A stretch of 64,000 bases of DNA, from the NCBI RefSeq assembly GCF_964019845.1, contig NZ_OZ026465.1:248001-312000 (forward strand). The letters are read 5' to 3'. This DNA is from Spiroplasma endosymbiont of Labia minor (GTDB taxonomy: Bacteria; Bacillota_I; Bacilli_A; Mycoplasmatales; Mycoplasmataceae). A program made the position numbers and the translations under genes. Shown here piece by piece: positions 9,338-19,512 of the stretch. Positions within the stretch are counted from its first letter, which is position 1; every line of letters starts with the position of its first letter. Below the pieces are notes generated by a model. It worked only from the letters and a program-made list of their open reading frames with translations. It was not told the DNA's origin and ran no database searches.

Positions 9338-12241
9338 ATGATTAAATTATTTAGAACTTCTTATTTTGCTTTAATAATTTTATTTATTTATATTCCCATT
9401 TCTATTGTAATAGTTTTTTCATTTAACTCTGGTCAATCGGTATTTAATTGAAACGGTTTTACAACAGATTGATATGCAACCTTTTTTCGTAACTCACCAT
9501 TTATAAAATCAATAGTTACATCGTTATTTGTTGCGATGATATCAACAACTATTTCCGTAATTATCGGAGTTTTGGCCTCTGTTGGTTTATCAAGATTAAA
9601 ACCAATTAGTAGATCTGCTTGATTTTCAATAGCAAATATTCCATTAATTAATGCAGATGTTATTACTGCTGTTTCTTTAATGGCTGTTTTTATAATTGCT
9701 GGTATGAAATTTGGAATCGTTACTTTAATTATGGCCCATGTCTCTTTTAACGTTCCATATGTTTTGATCACAGTAATGCCAAGAATTAAAATTGTTGACA
9801 AGAATTTAATTAATGCTTCATCTGATTTGGGTGCATCAAAATTTCAAACATTTTTTAAAATAATTTTACCTATGTTGAGGCCAGTGATAATTACTGCAAC
9901 AGTAATTTGTTTCGCAATGTCGTTTGATGATTTTATTATTTCATATTTCACAAGTGGTGGTGATACAAATGTTTCTACATTTATTTATTCTGCTAAAAAA
10001 ATTAAACCATATGTATTTGCATTTGGTACTATATTAGTTGCTATCATTGCATTTGCAATTATTATCTGAAATATAATTAATATTATTTCACAAAAAAAAC
10101 AAGAAAGCATTAAACAAATTCGAGATGGAAAATATAAATTGAAACAAGTTATGAATTTGCAAAAAAAAATTAATAAATATCAAGAAATATTAAATTCTAA
10201 AACAAAAATAAAAATAACGGGTAATTTAATTTTACTTATTAAATATATTTGATTAAAAATTAAAATTTTGTTAATTAAAATAAAAAGATATGATCAAAAA
10301 ATTCAAAAACTGGAATGAAAGATATATCGTTTAAAAGATGAAATTAGATATGAAAAAAAATTACGTATAAATAACGCAAAATCTAAAAAAAGACTTGAGC
10401 AATTAAAAACTTTAATAATTAATAATGAAAAAAAACAACGTAAGCAAAGAATTCAAAACGCTTTAGTAAAGTTAGAAAATAAAGTCGAAAAACAACGTCT
10501 AGAAATAAATTGATATGATAATCATGCAAGACATATTCAAGAAAAAATAGATGGAATTGATGATTTAATTTTTAATTTAAAAAATAATCAATTAAATACT
10601 GCAAATATATCAAAAAAAAGTGAGCGTTGATATGCAAAAAAATATAAAGCATTAGAATTTAAAAAAGCAATTCTTATTGAGGGAAAAATAAAATATAAAT
10701 TACGTATGGCAGTTAATAGAATAGAAGAAATTCAAAAAATTAAAACTAAAAAACAAGTTGACATTGCAGTAAAATTGAACGAGATAAAAAATAAAGTATT
10801 CATTAGAATTCCTTTGGTTTCTGAAATTAATATAGATAAAATGCAACAAAGATTAAATTTTTATCGACATAAATTAATTAATAAAGAGCAAAAATTAGAT
10901 GATTTATATAAAGTTATTAGTAGAAAAATAGCTGAAATTTTAAATCCAGATAATGATAAATACAGACCTAAAATTTGAATATCCAGAAGTTGAAAATGAC
11001 TAGTTGCTTTGATTGTGTTTGCTGCATCATTTACAGGGCTAACTGTTGCATATATTAGAAATAATATATATGATTTAATAATTGCAAATTGAGGAGAATA
11101 TATTGATATAGATTTAATTGGTAAATTTGAAAACGAATTTAATGTTAATGTTAATTATCAAGAATATGATAGTAATGAAACATTGTATAATAAACTTTAT
11201 ACGATTGATTATGATGTTATGATGCCATCTGATTATATGGTTCAACGTTTAGAACAAGAAAACAGACTTGAAAAATTGAATGTTGATAAATTAAAAATGT
11301 GAGGCAAAACAGCTTCTAGTGATTATTATAATAAAAGTCAAGATAATAAAGATTTAGAAATATCATCTAAATTATTGGATGTAATGAGCAGTTCAAAAAT
11401 AGAATCTGGTTCTAATGAAAATTTGAGTATAACAGATTATTCGGTTCCTTATTTTTGAGGTGATTTAATTGTAGTTGTGAATTCTACCCATGTTGGAATT
11501 AAAGATTGGCTGTTTAATACGTATAATGCAAAATTAACTGCAAATACGAGTAGTGAAATTGATGAAAGCAGTTTGAGTTGAGATATTTTTCAAAAGGCAG
11601 CAGATTCTGGGTTTAATGTGGTATTAAATTTTGATGCCAAAAATATTTTTCAAATTGGTTTACAGCAATTATACCAAACAGAAAATGCTAATGATTTAGC
11701 AGAAATTGATGCTGCATCAGTTTATGTAAAGAACTTGGTAACAAAAAATAATGTTTTTTTACAAGGCGATGAGTTAATGACAACTCTTGGTTCTGGTAAT
11801 TTTGATATTGCAATGGTTTATAATGGCGATGCTATTTGATCAAATAAAGTATTTAATCATGAAGATGATGATAACGCAAGCAATGATAAAAGTAATATAT
11901 TTTATTTTGGTAGACCAGGTAGAAATGGAATGGGAACTAATGTGTTTTCAGACAATATGGTTATGTCAAAAAATTCAAAACATAAGGATTTAGCTTATAA
12001 TTTTATTAATTTTATGTATGAAAATGCTTTGGATAATACTAAATCAGTAGGTTTAACATCACCAGTTCAAAAAGCTATAGATGATGTTGTGATGGATGAC
12101 CAATTTAAAAGATACGCAAGCATATATCAACCTTTAATTGATCAAAATACAAATTATAAAAGTGAAGCATTTAAATTTAATGCAAAAATAGATAACTATA
12201 TGATGGATTTATTTAATTCCATAATTTCAGGAAAAAATTAG
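9338..12241 (+). CDS. potCD: PotC permease fused to PotD polyamine-binding domain
   Basis: A single 967-residue frame. Residues 1 to about 245 are the PotC permease, with EAA loop LINASSDLGASKFQTFFKIILP. Residues about 246-545 are a very basic, Lys-rich, coiled-coil-like region (QKLEWKIYRLKDEIRYEKK, RRLEQLKT-like segments). A new membrane segment (WLVALIVFAASFTGLTVAYI, about 553-572) leads to a PotD-type substrate-binding domain: NWGEYIDIDLIGKFENEF, YDVMMPSDYMVQRLEQENRLE. PotC-PotD fusions are known in mycoplasmas; they tether the binding protein to the membrane. The roughly 300-residue cytosolic linker is long and unexplained. Ends at TAG 12239. Confidence 0.88.
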
Positions 12242-12331
12242 TTTTTTATTATATTTTTAAAATATTTTTTATATATTAATTATGTTTACAAGATAATCTA
12301 GTAAATATAGAAAAGAAAGAGAATTTTAAAA

Positions 12332-12730
12332 TTGGATAATCGTAAAAATTTATATAATTTAGCATATATGTTTCAAATAATTTCAATAGTGATTAATATC
12401 CGCACTATAGCTATAATAAGCTTTATGGTTTGATCATATTTAACCCTTTGATATTATGATGATGATCATAATATTGTTTTTAATTTTATTTGATTTATAT
12501 TAACAATTATTATAGCTATTTTGGTTTATTTAACGTCATTTGCTTGAATGATACCAATGACTTTAATGACAAAAAAAGCAGCAAATGAAGTAGAACCAAA
12601 AAATCATTTGGCATTAGGGTTATTTACTTTATTTTTTTAATCATTTGTTGCTGGAATTTTAATTATGATAGCAACAAGCATAAGTTATATAAATAAAAAT
12701 GAAAAAAATAAACAAGTAGACCTGATTTAA
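12332..12730 (+). pseudogene. Small membrane protein, array copy 1, nonsense mutation
   Basis: TTG 12332 (upstream GAAAGAG) opens a membrane protein with LYNLAYMFQIISIVINIRTIA, a second hydrophobic hairpin (WFILTIIIAILVYLTSFAWMIPMTLMTKKA) and the family motif EPKNHLALGLFTL. TAA 12638-12640 sits where the intact paralogs have CAA (LLFQS/LIFQS). Coding similarity goes on in the same frame after it (SFVAGILIMIATSI) to TAA 12728. One C-to-T change therefore removed the last membrane segment. It is the first of four tandem paralogs at 12.3-14.0 kb. Confidence 0.7.
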
Positions 12731-12831
12731 ATAAAAAATTATTTTATTTATGTGTTGAGAAGAGTAATTTTTATGTATAATCTATTATGTTTGTTAATAA
12801 AAATTAACAAATAGCCATAAAAAAACTTAAT

Positions 12832-13097
12832 ATGGAAAATGGTAGAACTTTATACCTTGTAGCATATGTTTTTCAAATAATTGCAACGTGTTTGGTTGCT
12901 TGAACACTTTTACCACTTGCATGAATGATACCAATGACTTTAGCAACTGAAAAAGCTATTGATGAAAAAACGCAAATGATCATGTGGCACTGGGAGTATG
13001 CACATTAATATTTCAATCACCAGTTTCTGGTATTTTAATTTTAGTTGTAACTCTTAGCTCAACAAACAAAGTAGATGTTAACGTAAGCACAGTATAA
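12832..13097 (+). pseudogene. Small membrane protein, array copy 2, frameshifted
   Basis: ATG 12832 opens MENGRTLYLVAYVFQIIATCLVAWTLLPLAWMIPMTLATEKAIDEKT, after which a one-base deletion at about 12971-12973 (ACGCAAATGAT against ACACCGCATGAT in copy 3) shifts the frame to TAA 13006. The homologous end continues in the -1 frame (NDHVALGVCTLIFQSPVSGILILVVTL) to TAA 13095. No good Shine-Dalgarno is seen before the ATG. It is the shorter class of the family, like copy 3. Confidence 0.65.
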
Positions 13098-13114
13098 ATT
13101 AAAAATAAAGTTTG

Positions 13115-13143
13115 TGTATAATTAATTATACTTATCAAGATAA
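13115..13143 (+). promoter_or_regulatory. Conserved promoter/leader of the membrane-protein array
   Basis: TATAAT at 13117-13122 begins a stretch (TAATTAATTATACTTATCAAGATAA) that is recognisably repeated before each of the four array genes: about 12271-12296, 12775-12800, 13115-13143 and 13496-13523. Each gene therefore seems to carry its own promoter and leader, copied with the gene during tandem duplication. Confidence 0.5.
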
Positions 13144-13180
13144 ATTGATAAATAAATATATAAAAGAGGAAGAACCGATT

Positions 13181-13450
13181 ATGGAAGATTATAAAACTTT
13201 ATATCAAATAGCATATATTGTTCAAATAGTTATAACATGTCTAGTTGGCTGAGCATTAATACCACTTGCATGAATGATACCAATGACTATTGCAACTAAA
13301 AACGCAATGAATGAGGCTACACCGCATGATCATTTAGTATTGGGTATATGCGTATTAATATTTCAATCATTACTTTCTGGAATTTTAATTATAGTTGCAA
13401 CAACTACAAAAACTAATAAATCAGATGATGAAAATATTCAATCAGCATAA
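13181..13450 (+). CDS. Small membrane protein, array copy 3, intact
   Basis: This 89-residue protein has a strong AGAGGAAG before ATG 13181 and three TGA Trp codons. It has three hydrophobic segments: LYQIAYIVQIVITCLVGWALI, PLAWMIPMTIATKNAMN and VLGICVLIFQSLLSGILIIVATTT, ending in a short polar tail. The centre AWMIPMTIATKNAMNE is nearly identical in copy 4. The function is not recognised. The family has an AWMIPMT core and an H-L-x-L-G-x-x-x-L-x-F-Q-S closing helix. Confidence 0.75.
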
Positions 13451-13562
13451 TAAATTAATAATATATTTTTAATTGCGCATTTAATAGACAAATTTATATG
13501 TAATTAATCATATTTATAAAGTAAATTATTAAATAATTGTGATAAAGAAAGGAAATTTTAAT

Positions 13563-13955
13563 TTGAAAGATCGTAAAAAACTATATAAAGTAGCATACAT
13601 ATTTCAAATCATTTCATGTGTAATTAATCTGCGTTATATTCTTTTGACTTATAGTTTATTTATTAGTGTATACTCTATTGCATTAAATGTATATTCTGTT
13701 AATTTAGGATTTGTTATTGTTTTGTTAGCTTTTTGTTTTATTCAATTGGCTTGAATGATACCAATGACTATTGCAACTAAAAACGCAATGAATGAGGTTA
13801 CACCAAAAAATCATTTAGCGTTAGGAATATGTACATTATTATTTCAATCATTAATTGCTGGAATTTTTATTCTAGTAGCAAACGGCACAAGAGTAAATCC
13901 TGTTGAAGAAGAATTTAACGATGAAAATAGAAGAAATGATTTAGATTATATTTAA
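13563..13955 (+). CDS. Small membrane protein, array copy 4, intact
   Basis: This 130-residue protein starts at TTG 13563, chosen because AAAGGAAA lies 8 bases before it and the paralogs begin at the equivalent MxxRKxLY. It has an extra hydrophobic insert (RYILLTYSLFISVYSIALNVYSV) compared with copy 3, like copy 1, so long and short forms alternate in the array. Then come AWMIPMTIATKNAMNE and HLALGICTLLFQSLIAGIFILVA, with an acidic tail. A perfect terminator follows. Function unknown. Confidence 0.75.
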
Positions 13956-13980
13956 AATTATTAAATATTTTTTCAAAAAA

Positions 13981-14013
13981 CCAAAATTAATATTAATTTT
14001 GGTTTTTTATTTT
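13981..14013 (+). terminator. Terminator after the membrane-protein array
   Basis: A perfect 22-base palindrome (CCAAAATTAATATTAATTTTGG) is followed by TTTTTTATTTTT, with an A run before it. It could end transcripts from both sides. Confidence 0.85.
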
Positions 14014-14037
14014 TAAATTAAATAATTATTTATAATT

Positions 14038-14046
14038 TGCTATAAT
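14038..14046 (+). promoter_or_regulatory. Extended -10 promoter of tRNA-Cys
   Basis: TGCTATAAT gives an extended -10 element about 15 bases before the tRNA. No clear -35 element is seen. Confidence 0.6.
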
Positions 14047-14060
14047 ATTACGGTAGATAT

Positions 14061-14135
14061 GGCACCGTAGCCAAGTGGCTAAGGCATGGGACTGCAACTC
14101 CCTGATCGTCGGTTCAAATCCGATCGGTGTCTCCA
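14061..14135 (+). tRNA. trnC: tRNA-Cys (GCA)
   Basis: A full cloverleaf can be drawn. Acceptor GGCACCG pairs with CGGTGTC, the anticodon stem GGGA/TCCC encloses CTGCAAC with anticodon GCA, and the T arm is CGGTTCAAATCCG-like. Discriminator T is followed by an encoded CCA. It is a single gene with its own promoter and terminator. Confidence 0.93.
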
Positions 14136-14150
14136 TTATGATAAAAATGG

Positions 14151-14180
14151 CCACAATGAAATTGTGGTTTTTTCTTTTTC
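14151..14180 (+). terminator. Terminator of tRNA-Cys
   Basis: Stem CCACAAT / ATTGTGG with loop GAA is followed by TTTTTTCTTTTTC. Confidence 0.85.
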
Positions 14181-14189
14181 GAAATTGGA

Positions 14190-14226
14190 TAAAAAAAATA
14201 CTCTCATCAATTAATAATGAGAGTAT
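14190..14226 (-). terminator. Terminator of rpmB (minus strand)
   Basis: ATACTCTCAT pairs with ATGAGAGTAT. On the minus strand the hairpin is followed by a run of eight T, just beyond the rpmB stop. Confidence 0.85.
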
Positions 14227-14236
14227 AAATTTTTAA

Positions 14237-14434
14237 TTAAACTGTTTGTGAACGTTTATTTAAGGTTCTTAAAGTACGAGCAGATACACGTACTGTTTCA
14301 ATATTACCTTTTTCATTCATTATTTGAACTTTTTGTAAATTTAAATTTCATTTACGTTTTGTAGTATTTAACGCGTGTGATCTTTTATTACCAGTCATTG
14401 GACCTTTACCTGTAATTGCATCTTTTCTTGCCAT
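14237..14434 (-). CDS. rpmB: 50S ribosomal protein L28
   Basis: This 65-residue protein on the minus strand begins [23 protein letters not shown] and continues [14 protein letters not shown], with [12 protein letters not shown] near the end; all are hallmarks of L28. The TGA within RKWN must be Trp. It is transcribed away from asp23-fakA, the same divergent arrangement as rpmB/yloU-yloV in Bacillus. A GAGGTGA Shine-Dalgarno lies before the start on its strand. Confidence 0.93.
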
Positions 14435-14609
14435 GCTTTTTCACCTCACAACTCAATTATAATAAATTAAATTTAGTTGTAATGCAATAGTTTTAAGTTA
14501 TTTTATTTTTAAATAAGTTTAAAATATCAGTAAAAAATTTTAATCTGGACTTGTTATCAGTATAAATTTTGTTATATAATAAATAGTGTATGTTAGGTCG
14601 GTGAATAGA

Positions 14610-14942
14610 GTGACAAATAAAATAACACAAAAAGTTTACGATTCTATACGTGAAGCTGTAGTTACAGTTCCTGGAGTAATATCATTTGTTGAATTTAATA
14701 AAGATGAAAATTCTGTTGAAGTTGTAAAAACAACAGACACGTATAAAGCAATTGAAGTTGCTTACACCGATGGGATGTATAGAATACGAATTCATGTTAT
14801 GTTAATAGTTGGCGTTAATATTCCAGATGTATTAATTGAAATTCAAGTTAGAGTTAAATACGAATTGGAAAGACAGTCTGGATTTAGTGAAAATTATTTA
14901 GTAGATGTAGTAATAGATAAACTGGAATCATTAAGTGTTTAA
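14610..14942 (+). CDS. Asp23/Gls24-family envelope stress protein (YloU-like)
   Basis: GTG 14610 was chosen because AGGTCGGTG lies 7 bases upstream; an upstream GTG at 14586 would overlap that site. The 110-residue product contains ITQKVYDSIREAVVTVPGV, then YRIRIHVMLIVGVNIPDVLIEIQVRVKYELE, the Asp23 fold pattern of amphipathic strands followed by a helix. It lies 120 bases upstream of fakA, as yloU does upstream of yloV. The exact role is unsettled; the family is tied to envelope homeostasis. Confidence 0.75.
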   Translation: MTNKITQKVYDSIREAVVTVPGVISFVEFNKDENSVEVVKTTDTYKAIEVAYTDGMYRIRIHVMLIVGVNIPDVLIEIQVRVKYELERQSGFSENYLVDVVIDKLESLSV

Positions 14943-15062
14943 ATTTATACTGATTTTTTAGTATTGTTTTTATTGTGTATCAAATTAATAACTCAATGTA
15001 TTTAAATATTAGATTTTAAATACATTTTCATCAATGTAAAATAGCAAGGTGAGAGATGGAAA

Positions 15063-16712
15063 ATGGAAAATATAAAAATACTTACAAGCATGATTAATTC
15101 AGGTGCAAATTTACTTTATAATAATTATCCACATATAGATAAATTGAATGTTTTTCCTGTTCCGGATGGTGATACAGGAACTAATATGAATTTGACTATT
15201 ACAAATGGAATCAACAGTCTTTTAGAAACTAATTCTACTTCTATTGGTGATTTGATGCAAAAATTTGCTCGTGGTTTAATAATGGGTGCTCGTGGTAATT
15301 CGGGAGTTATTTTTTCACAAATTATAAAAGGATTTTCAAAAGGTTTAACAGATGCAGAAGAATTATCAGTTGTAAATTGAAAAAAAGCTTTAAATGAAGG
15401 TAAACAAATTGCATATGCTGCAGTTATGAAACCAGTTGAAGGAACAATTTTAACAGTTATTCGTGAAACTGCAGATCAAGCAAATCAATTACCAAATGAT
15501 ACTCCAATAAAAGAATTTTGAAATAAAATTATTGAATTTGCAAATATTTCACTAGAAAATACACCAAATCTATTACAAGCATTAAAAGATGTAGGTGTTG
15601 TTGACTCAGGTGGATTTGGATTAGTTAAATTTTTGGAAGGTATGAATAATTATATTCAACATGGTAAAGTAATACCAAAAACTAAAAAATTGGAAACTAA
15701 TGAAGGCCAAAATATTGAGATGAATATTGAAGATGGCGAATTTGGTTATTGTACAGAAGCTATAGTTATGCTAATGTCAGAGTGAATTGATAAATTAGAT
15801 GTAAATATAACTAAACAAACTTTTGAATCTTATGGAAATACTTCAATTGTTGCAGTTAAAGATGACGATATTTTAAAAATTCATACCCATGCATTAACTC
15901 CGGGTCAAATTTTAACTTATTTACAACAATTTGGTGATTTTAAAACAATTAAAATCGAAAACATGTCTTTACAAGCGGATAAACAAGTTAAAGGTGGAAA
16001 TCCAGGAATTAAAACACAACATAGTCAAATTCATTCTGAACGTAAATTGGTAAATAACATGGCTTTAATTGGTGTTACATCTTCAAAAGCAATGCAAGAA
16101 TATTTTAAAAATGAATTAAATTTTGATTATGTAATTGATGGTGGTTCAAAAATGAATCCGTCAACATCAGATTTTCTAAAAGCAATTGAATATGTGGATG
16201 CAAAAACAGTGTTTATATTCCCAAACAATAGTAATGTAATTTTAGCCGCAAAACAGGCAAAAGATTTAGAAAAAAAATCAAGAGTTATAGTTATTCCTTC
16301 AAAAACAATTCCACAAGGTATGACTTCAATGCTTGCATACGATCCTTCAGAGACATTCAAAAAAAATGAATCTATAATGAATAGAGCTTTAAAAAATGTT
16401 ATTTCTTTATCTATTTCTACAGCATCAAAAGATTCAGAAACAGATGGAATTAAAATCAAAGAGGGACAATATATTGCTATTGTTGATAAAAAAATTACTT
16501 TGGCTACAAAAAAAATGATGGATATTTTTGAAAAATCATTAGGCAAATTAATCACATCTAAAACAGAAATTGTTACTATTTTTATTGGTGAATCTGCATC
16601 TGTCCAAGATGTCAATGATTTACGAAAATTCATTGATGAAAATTTCGATATTGAATATGAAATGGTAGAATCTGGACAAAAAATATATGAATTTATTATT
16701 GGAATAGAATAA
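15063..16712 (+). CDS. fakA: Fatty acid kinase A (DhaK/YloV family)
   Basis: This 549-residue protein phosphorylates FakB-bound fatty acids so that PlsY/PlsX can use them for phospholipids. It starts at ATG 15063, 7 bases after AAGGTGAGAG. The N-terminal DhaL domain (1-200) has NVFPVPDGDTGTNMNLT for Mg-ATP binding, GARGNSGVIFSQI and KPVEGTILTVIRETAD. A middle domain follows (GYCTEAIVM), then a C-terminal EDD-like domain (THALTPGQIL; FPNNSNVILAAKQA). Exogenous fatty acid use fits a mollicute that cannot make its own. plsX is 0.9 kb downstream. Confidence 0.9.
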
Positions 16713-16754
16713 TTTTTATAAATTTAAAATTTTATAGATAGGAGGCTGTATTCT

Positions 16755-16952
16755 ATGGCTAAAATGGAACAATGCTGTCCTGGTGGAGCACATGATTGTC
16801 ATACTTGCAGAGTCTGTTCTGGTGCAGCATTTGGATGTAAAAGTTGTTTAAAATGTATTTCATGTCCAACTTGCATTGAGGGGAAATGTGTTATGTGTAA
16901 AAATGGTTCCCCACGTCAAAAAGCTAACGCTGCAAAATATGGTAAAAAATAA
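16755..16952 (+). CDS. Cysteine-rich mini-protein (12 Cys in 65 residues)
   Basis: A strong TAGGAGGCTG precedes ATG 16755. The 65-residue product has Cys at 7, 8, 15, 18, 21, 28, 31, 34, 37, 40, 45 and 48, mostly in CxxC steps (CHTCRVC, CKSCLKCISCPTC, CVMC), and a basic tail (RQKANAAKYGKK). Such spacing suits metal or Fe-S binding, like a ferredoxin, zinc-ribbon or metallothionein. It starts 42 bases after fakA and probably shares its transcript. I do not recognise a named family. Confidence 0.75.
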   Translation: MAKMEQCCPGGAHDCHTCRVCSGAAFGCKSCLKCISCPTCIEGKCVMCKNGSPRQKANAAKYGKK

Positions 16953-17009
16953 ATCGTAAAATTTATTTTTTTGTTGGCTTTAGATTTTTAAAATAAGGCC
17001 TTAAAAATA

Positions 17010-17018
17010 TGGTATAAT
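17010..17018 (+). promoter_or_regulatory. Extended -10 promoter
   Basis: TGGTATAAT is an extended -10 element 27 bases before the ATG of the Asn/Gln-rich protein. No matching -35 is obvious. Confidence 0.55.
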
Positions 17019-17044
17019 TACAATAATAATGATAGGGTGATATA

Positions 17045-17563
17045 ATGAATAATCAACAACCACTAAATAATCCGTTTATGCAAAATATCCAAACACCAGA
17101 TCAAGCATTTGCACACGTGCAAAATCCGTTTCAAGCTGTAAATTTAAATAAGTTTAATATTAGATCTGATTTAGCTGCACAACCAACATTTAATCAATCA
17201 TTGACACAACAACCACTAAATAATCAAACAATACAGATGAATAATTTTCAACAAACTAATCCTTATTCTTTTATGCAAAATGGAATCTCAAATGCAAATT
17301 TAAATTCTGGCAATCTTTCTTATTTGTTGGTACCAAAAGGATTCGGTATGCTTTCACAATTTCAAAATTCTGCTTTTAAAGTACCAGTTATAGATAAAAC
17401 TTCACAATTTAATAACATTGGTTTTGATAATAATCATTTTGGTGATTTTAAAGATGATTATTTATTTAATGAAAATGAATCAATTGCAAATTCTTATAAA
17501 GCATCAATTTTATCTAATGTAAATTTTGTTGATGCATTTGATTTTGATGATACAAAAATTTAG
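17045..17563 (+). CDS. Asn/Gln-rich hypothetical protein
   Basis: This 172-residue protein has TAGGGTGAT before ATG 17045. It is low-complexity, rich in N, Q, F and S, with repeated QQPLNNP/QQPLNNQ and PFMQN/SFMQN phrases. It lacks a signal peptide and membrane segments. The acidic tail DAFDFDDTKI and LVPKGFGMLSQFQ are the only distinctive parts. It lies between the Cys-rich protein and plsX, with its own promoter. I do not recognise it; the N-terminal half is likely disordered. Confidence 0.7.
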   Translation: MNNQQPLNNPFMQNIQTPDQAFAHVQNPFQAVNLNKFNIRSDLAAQPTFNQSLTQQPLNNQTIQMNNFQQTNPYSFMQNGISNANLNSGNLSYLLVPKGFGMLSQFQNSAFKVPVIDKTSQFNNIGFDNNHFGDFKDDYLFNENESIANSYKASILSNVNFVDAFDFDDTKI

Positions 17564-17645
17564 AGTATAATTAAATTGCGGCATTATTTGTCGCTATTTT
17601 ATTTAAATTTTATAATAATATAATAAATGATTAGGAGATTATAAT

Positions 17646-18656
17646 ATGATTAATATCGCATTTGATGTTATGGGATCGGATAACGGCTTAGTACCAGCAA
17701 TTAATGCTGCATTAGAGTTTTTAAACAAAAAGAAAGATTTAAAAATCTTGCTTGTAGGTTATGAAGACCAAATTTCTGTACAATTAAAAAAATATAAAAA
17801 AATACCAAGTGATAGAATAGAAATAATTAATGCTTCACAAGTTATAGAAATGAACGAAGGAATTTTAGAAATAAGAAGAAAAAAAGATTCATCTATGGTT
17901 AAAGCTTTAGAACTTGTAAAAGAAAAAAAAGCAGATGCAATGGTTACTGGTGGTTCTACTCCTGCATTTATAGCAGGGGCGCATTTTATTATTGGTGAAA
18001 TAAACGGAATTAGTCGACCTGCTTTTATGCCAACGATACCCACAATAATTGACAAAAAAATAGTCCTTTTACTTGATGTTGGCGCAAATGCAGAAAACAG
18101 TCCAGAAGATTTACAAGCGTTTGCAATAATGGCAAATATATATTCTCAGCAAATACACGGTATTGAAAAACCTAAAATTGCTTTAGTTAACATTGGTGAG
18201 GAAAAATCAAAAGGTCTAACTTTGCAAAAAGACACATACAAATTATTGACAGAGGATAAAAATATTAATTTTATTGGGAATGTAGAACCAAGATATTTAA
18301 CAAATGGCGAAGCTGATATATTTGTAACAGATGGATTTTCGGGAAATTTAGTTTTGAAAACAGCCGAAGGTATGGCTAGAAATTTAATGGTTGAAATTAA
18401 AAATTCTGTTACAAAAAATTTTTTTAGAAAACTCGCAGCTTTATCTTTAAAAAAAGCATTTAAAGAAGTTGCAAACAAATTTGATTATAAAAATCATGCA
18501 GGTGCAATTTTATTAGGAATAGATGGGATTGTTTTTAAATCTCATGGCTCTTCTGATATACAATCATTTGAGGCAACATTGCGAATGACATATGATGCTG
18601 TCAAAAACGATGTTGTAAGTAAATTAAAACAACAATTTAATAAAATAGAACAATAG
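17646..18656 (+). CDS. plsX: Phosphate acyltransferase
   Basis: This 336-residue enzyme makes acyl-phosphate for glycerophospholipid synthesis, working with FakA/B and PlsY. ATTAGGAG precedes ATG 17646. Family marks are IAFDVMGSDNG at the start, MVTGGSTPAFIAGA, LLLDVGANAENSPEDLQAFA, ALVNIGEEKSKG and FVTDGFSGNLVLKTAEG, then HAGAILLGIDGIVFKSHGSS. Length is usual for PlsX. It is followed at 12 bases by rnc, a common order in Firmicutes (plsX-rnc-smc here, with the fab genes and acpP missing). Confidence 0.93.
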   Translation: MINIAFDVMGSDNGLVPAINAALEFLNKKKDLKILLVGYEDQISVQLKKYKKIPSDRIEIINASQVIEMNEGILEIRRKKDSSMVKALELVKEKKADAMVTGGSTPAFIAGAHFIIGEINGISRPAFMPTIPTIIDKKIVLLLDVGANAENSPEDLQAFAIMANIYSQQIHGIEKPKIALVNIGEEKSKGLTLQKDTYKLLTEDKNINFIGNVEPRYLTNGEADIFVTDGFSGNLVLKTAEGMARNLMVEIKNSVTKNFFRKLAALSLKKAFKEVANKFDYKNHAGAILLGIDGIVFKSHGSSDIQSFEATLRMTYDAVKNDVVSKLKQQFNKIEQ

Positions 18657-18668
18657 TGAGAAAGAAAA

Positions 18669-19418
18669 ATGACAATTCTAACCTTTTTAGAAAAATTCAA
18701 CATAAAACCAAATAATATTAAAATATTTGAAGAGGCTTTAACTCATAATTCATATTTTAATGAACATCGTGCTAAATATTTAGAAGAATTTTCTAAATTT
18801 AAATCAAATTCTGATTTTGAAAAATCTGAATTTGTATTTAATTACCAAAGATTAGAATTTTTAGGTGATGCAGTTTTGCAAATATATATTTCAGATTTTT
18901 TATATAAAAAATATGCATACAAAGATCAAGGTTTTTTAACAAAAACAAGATCTGATTTAGTAAGAGAAGAATCATTAGCATATGTAGCCAAAAAAATTGG
19001 TTTAGGTAAAATAATTAGATTTGGAACCGGCGAATTAAATGCGAAAGGTTATGAAAAACCATCTATTTTATCAGATATTTATGAATCATTTACAGCAGCT
19101 ATTTATTTAGACCAAAATCAAAATATTTTAAAAAATTGAATTGAAAGTACGCTTATAAAAATAGGTGAAACCTCTGAATTCAATGAATTGATTCATGATT
19201 ATAAATCAGAATTGCAAGAATACATTCAATCTGGTGCAAAGAGAGATTTGAAATATGAAGTTATAGATACACATATAGAAGAAAAAACCAAAAAAACAGT
19301 TTTTAGAGTTCAAGTTAAATTAGACAATATGGTTTTTGGTGAAGGAAACGATTTTAACAAACAAGAAGCCGAAAGACAAGCTGCCAAATTAGCATTGTCT
19401 AAATTACGTTTGGAATAA
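18669..19418 (+). CDS. rnc: Ribonuclease III
   Basis: This 249-residue endonuclease cleaves double-stranded RNA in rRNA processing. The signature is RLEFLGDAVLQIYISDFLY, followed by DQGFLTKTRSDLVREESLA, then KPSILSDIYESFTAAIYLD carrying the second Asp and the catalytic Glu. The dsRNA-binding domain is C-terminal (YKSELQEYIQSGAK; NKQEAERQAAKLALSKL). One TGA Trp codon at 19137 splits the standard-code frame. It lies in a plsX-rnc-smc run. Confidence 0.92.
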
Positions 19419-19512
19419 ACATTAAAAGAGTAGATAAATTTTGTAATTTAAGCTTTTTTTGATATTATACATTTGTTATATATGATAGATTGAATTCAAA
19501 AGGAAGATAAAT

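Noticed and set aside
9433-9801. 122-residue minus-strand frame
   Set aside because: It lies opposite the well-supported PotC permease and lacks any start signal.
16127-16633. 168-residue minus-strand frame
   Set aside because: It is antisense to fakA, has no ribosome-binding site, and its composition mirrors the coding strand, so it is a shadow.
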